From Cocos nucifera (lineage: Eukaryota > Streptophyta > Magnoliopsida > Arecales > Arecaceae): a DNA stretch of 64,000 nucleotides. Position 1 is the stretch's first letter. Every line of letters begins with the position of its first letter. Under the pieces are notes generated by a model. It was not told where the DNA came from, did not search any database, and saw only the letters and a list, made by a program, of their open reading frames with translations. Positions 60,574 to 64,000 of the stretch are shown here, one piece after another. Where the stretch lies: positions 1 to 64,000 of the forward strand of contig QRFJ01001909.1 of assembly GCA_006176705.1 (NCBI GenBank). Reading direction: 5' to 3'. A program made the position numbers and the translations under genes.

Positions 60574-63056
60574 TGATGGGTTTGGTGTACAGGGCGGAAG
60601 CATGGATTTCAAAGCAAAAACATGAAATCAAATAAACCAAACCCGAACCCTAGGACCACCTCATTAGCAATTAAATCATATAACATGCATTTGTAACATA
60701 AAAGAAAGTATTAGAACATACCTCTTATTACTAAATCCTAAATTGACCCTGATCATCAGTAGCAGTCCGTCAGGGTTTCCACCAGGTGCCCACGTGTTCA
60801 CCCTCCAATGTTGATCCACATAGAGACTTGATCAAGACACCAGCACCTCTAATTTATATAATTAAAGTTCTAATAATAAGAACTTTAATTATAAAGGGCA
60901 AGACCTTCTTAAGCCTTTATGTCACCTTCCTTGCATCTCCTTATCTATTTTTCTTTTTCTTTTATCTTCTTAATTTTCCTTCCTAATCTCTTAGTCTTAA
61001 GATGACTTCTTGTCCCTATAATGACAAGGTCTAGATAAGAGAAGGGAAGAAAGAAAATTGAACAAAAAGAAACTCTTGTAAGAAAGAAAAGATAATGTTC
61101 ACACACTCTCGGACTCTTGATGTGCACCCTTATTTATAATGTACGTAGGGGTGCCATCTAAAAATCTCATGCCCTTCCCATAACAATATCTCATGCCCCA
61201 TCATCAAATCTCACACCCATCTAAATTTTACACCATTTAAAATTATGTAGACTTAGTCCAAGAGGTGCCTTAAAATAGAAGGACTCTTCGGACTAATTCT
61301 ACGTATAGTTTTTCTATGAAGAGTCATGATGCATAAATATATGGCACCATAATTCAAAGGTTTGGATCAGATTAGATGGCCATCTAATGGCTCTTAAAGG
61401 GATGCCCATTCATTAAGAAGGCATGGAGATGTACTTTGAATAGTCAAAGTCCCAAGAGGCATAAAGAAGAAAGTGGGCAGTAAGGAGTCCAAGGCGGCAA
61501 GGACTCTTGGGCGACAAAACATCTTGGGCGAAAAGAAAAAAGAGAATTTTATCTGCAGAAGGACTCTTCTATGCCCCCCATATCTGATGTCCATGCCAAT
61601 ATAAAAAATTTACGTGACATAACAATATAGGAAAAAGTCAAAGAAGGTACGGCACCAACTTAATTCAATGCGCCAAAGAGTCCTTTGCGCATGAAAGACT
61701 TCCCATGCGCAAGAGAGAGACTCTCTGGCATGTGGGATGTAGGTATGTGGCATCCCAATCTGAAGCCCAATCAATCTAGGTTAATCCAACTCAAGACCAA
61801 ATCCTATTTGGCTCAAATCGGATCTTAATTAGCCCAAATCGAAAGCTGATTCGAATCCAATTCGAAACCAGGTGCTAGGGTTTGCTACATGTGCTAGCAT
61901 GTTCATCTTGCAAACATGGTCTAATCCAATTAGACCCTTAATCAACTCTCTTTGTGTGTGACCCATTGGGTTCCACATCTAACCAGTAGTGAGTCTGGGT
62001 GTGATTTGACCTAATCTGGTTAGAACTCAACCAAACCGATTTAGGTCAAAACTAGCCAACCCAATTTGACTTAATTTAGAACACTTTCTAATTTAATGAT
62101 CAAATTAAAATTTTAATTTGATCGAACCCACAAGACATGATTGACATCTAGCAACGTATCATGACTACCCAAAAGATGTAAAATTTTGATGGAAATATCA
62201 AAAATATCCTTTAGTGAAAATTACCATGCAACTAGATCCTTCGATCTTCCTGCATCCTGAATATGACTCTGGGTATGGAAATATGTCAACCCCAATATCA
62301 TATTCATTTCTCTTTCAATCTTATGATAATGATTCATTTAATGAAACTATTAGAAACCATTTCTAATTTTCATCATGCTTTGATCAAAGTCTTCCTGAAT
62401 CATCATTTGTTTGAAGTAGGTAGGATGCTATTTCCTCTTACCAGGAGAGATCGATTCCATGTTAACCTACTCACAACCTTCATATATATAATCTACCATA
62501 TCTAGATCATCCCATACATAACTGAGTCATGAATGAGTATGAACCAAAATATGGATTTATATATATAAGATTCTATGGTAGTTTCAGGTCAAAGGATTAC
62601 ATGCACAAATTCCACTATGAGAACCATCTATTGACATGTAGATAAGACTCCATTAGATATTCTCAATTTGGATCAATTCAGTGAACTCATTCTCTAATGA
62701 GCACCCACATTCTTGTATTAGTGTCATACATAAGTTATTGTGAGATCAATCACCCTCTCAATCGAGCATACAAAGAATGTGCTAGTCTTACCAAAAATAT
62801 TGATCCCTAACTCAATGTCCCATCAACTAGGAATATTTAAATTAGAATTTTAAGATTTTAGGTCTCACTAGTATGATCTCATCATAATCCTAAAACCATA
62901 GCCCTAATTTATAGGGTTCATCATAATCTTAAATAAATAATAAGACACTGCATATGATGAAATAAATGCCTGTTATTTATTAAAAATGTCATTACATGAG
63001 TCTGGAAGATAAAGAATATCTCAAAAATAAATTATCTTGAGGGCATATTCCTTTCA
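60574..63056 (-). repeat. B2 5' LTR, 2483 bp
   Basis: TGATGGGTTTGG to ATTCCTTTCA on plus. Closely matches the B1 5' LTR and the split 3' LTR. Uninterrupted at the site where the 3' LTR carries the solo LTR (about 61930). TATA-like sequence at 61129-61138. Confidence 0.93.
61129..61138 (-). promoter_or_regulatory. Copia-B LTR TATA box (B2)
   Basis: TATAAATAAG on minus, as in B1. Confidence 0.62.
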
Positions 63057-64000
63057 GGAACATACCCTCTTCGACTATCATCTAGTTTAGACTTAGTATT
63101 AAAAGACTGTTATTATGTGCCTGTAGCAAGCAGGAATTTGATTTCTGTTTCTTACCTTGCATTAGAAGGCTATATAATTAGTTTTCTTAAGGACCATTGT
63201 AACATTCTTTATGAAAGAAATAAAATTGCAAATGGTTTCCTTATTAACGATCTTTATCAGTCACATGTTGATGTATCTATTTTTAATTTTGAGCAAAAAG
63301 TAAATGCCATAAAATCAAAACGTCCTAAGGATAGTCCGAATGATAGGTATCTATGGCACCTAAGATTAGGTCATATATAGAAGATAGGGTTAACAAATTG
63401 GAGAAAACCAAATTATTGAGTCCGTTGACTTCTGAGTCATATCCAATTTGTGAATCCTATCTTCATGGCAAAATGACTAAGCTCCCTTTTGTAGGACATG
63501 GGAAAAGGGCCACGGATCTTCTTGCCCTAGTACATACAGATGTATGCGACCCATTTGATGTGCCAGCTAGAGATAATTTAGTCTACTTCATAACCTTTAT
63601 CGATGATTTATCTAGGTATGGGTATGTGTATCTTATAAGACATAAGTCTGAAGCATTTAAAAAGATCAAAGAATTCAGATATAAAGTAGAAAAGCAAATT
63701 GGAAAACCCATTAAGGTTCTTCCATCAGATCTAGGAGGTGAATACCTTAGTCAGAAATTTCTGGACTATCTCAAAAAAAATGGCATAGTCTCTCAATGGA
63801 CTCCACCAGGGACACCGTAACTCAACGAGATTTTGGAATGGAGAAATCGGACTCTATTAGATATGGTCTGATCCATGATGAGCTTCACAGACCTCCCTGA
63901 TTTTCTTTAGGAATACTGCTTGTTAACTGAAATATACTTATCGAATAGGGTTCCTTCTAAAACCATTCCTACCACACCATATGAAATATGGCATGGTAAG
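63057..64000 (+). pseudogene. E6 pol continued (GAG-pre-integrase, integrase), runs off window
   Basis: Resumes the reading interrupted at 50787. WHLRLGH, then the same small deletion and TAG after GHI as in 42485-43928. Cysteines read CESY. The catalytic region reads PSDLGGEYLS (Arg codons changed) and TAA at 63818-63820 replaces the conserved Gln, followed by LNEILEW with the Glu kept. The C-terminal TTPYEIW is reached at about 63985. Nearly identical to the fragment downstream of B1. Confidence 0.88.

Larger units (their letters stand above)
50788..63056 (-). mobile_element. Copia-B element B2, with solo LTR nested in its 3' LTR
   Basis: Complete minus-strand copia: 5' LTR 60574-63056, primer-binding site, leader, gag, pol, polypurine tract, and 3' LTR 50788-55520 interrupted by a Copia-A LTR (52113-54389). 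Inserted in E6 near the start of the GAG-pre-integrase. All domains are recognisable but carry stops and shifts. The most complete element in the window. Confidence 0.93.
45518..64000 (+). mobile_element. Copia-A element E6, interrupted by B2, runs off window
   Basis: Type II 5' LTR, primer-binding site, leader and gag (45518-50787), then the Copia-B insertion (50788-63056), then pol resuming at 63057. At the junction the gag-pol homology continues across the insertion with about 5 duplicated bases (AAAAC left, GGAAC right, imperfect). 3' end outside the window. Confidence 0.9.
54271..64000 (+). repeat. Duplicated block, copy 2 (of 33722-43429)
   Basis: Same content and order as 33722-43429. 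Here the left context is complete: solo LTR, B2 3' LTR and E6 gag. Copy 2 is therefore the version with an intact insertion history. Confidence 0.92.

Noticed and set aside
1..64000. A novel host defence, metabolic or regulatory gene system
   Set aside because: Every long coding similarity I can read belongs to copia or gypsy retrotransposons, and the remaining space is LTR or leader.

Overview
This window is plant nuclear DNA made almost entirely of nested, decayed LTR retrotransposons. I see no host gene, tRNA, rRNA or CRISPR array. The Ty1/copia domain order (gag, protease, integrase, RT, RNase H), primer-binding sites matching the 3' end of plant initiator-Met tRNA (TGGTATCAGAGC), long LTRs of 2.3-2.5 kb and leaders of 1-2 kb fit a large, repeat-rich plant genome. 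A monocot with Angela/BARE-like or Tork-like copia elements is plausible, but the species cannot be read from the sequence.

I use my own labels. Copia-A has LTRs TGTTAGATAT...TTCCTTCA, with a type I and a type II LTR variant. Copia-B has LTRs whose sense strand begins TGAAAGGAAT. Layout: 48-6883, Copia-A copy E1 on the minus strand, next to the leader and LTR of copy E2 (6884-9649, minus). 9650-11430, a Ty3/gypsy protease-RT-RNase H fragment on plus, cut on both sides by Copia-A LTR starts. 11431-27185, a plus-strand LTR-internal-LTR-internal-LTR array (E3 and E4 sharing the middle LTR). 27186-28100, a type II LTR fragment. 28101-33625, minus-strand copy E5. 33697-33721, a 25-N gap. 33841-42484, Copia-B copy B1 (minus), followed by a Copia-A pol fragment (42485-43928) and two LTR fragments. 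From 45518 to the window end, Copia-A copy E6 (plus), split by Copia-B copy B2 (50788-63056, minus). B2's own 3' LTR is split by a solo Copia-A LTR (52113-54389) with a perfect ATTAG target duplication.

The block from 33722 onward is a direct, nearly identical second copy of the block from 54271 onward (offset 20549). It includes the same B-in-A insertion junction, so it is either a real segmental duplication or a false assembly duplication; it begins exactly at the N gap.

No copy is coding-competent. Most stops can be explained as C-to-T or G-to-A changes (CAA/CAG/CGA to stop, TGG to stop, Cys to Tyr), as expected of methylated, silenced repeats. I did not find a new defence or metabolic system. 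The most unusual signals are structural: conserved hairpins in the Copia-A leader, a four-fold hairpin motif in the Copia-B leader, a GC-rich LTR stem-loop whose loop is inverted in one copy, a gag TGA codon shared by four Copia-A copies, and a recurrent stop at one integrase Gln codon in both families.
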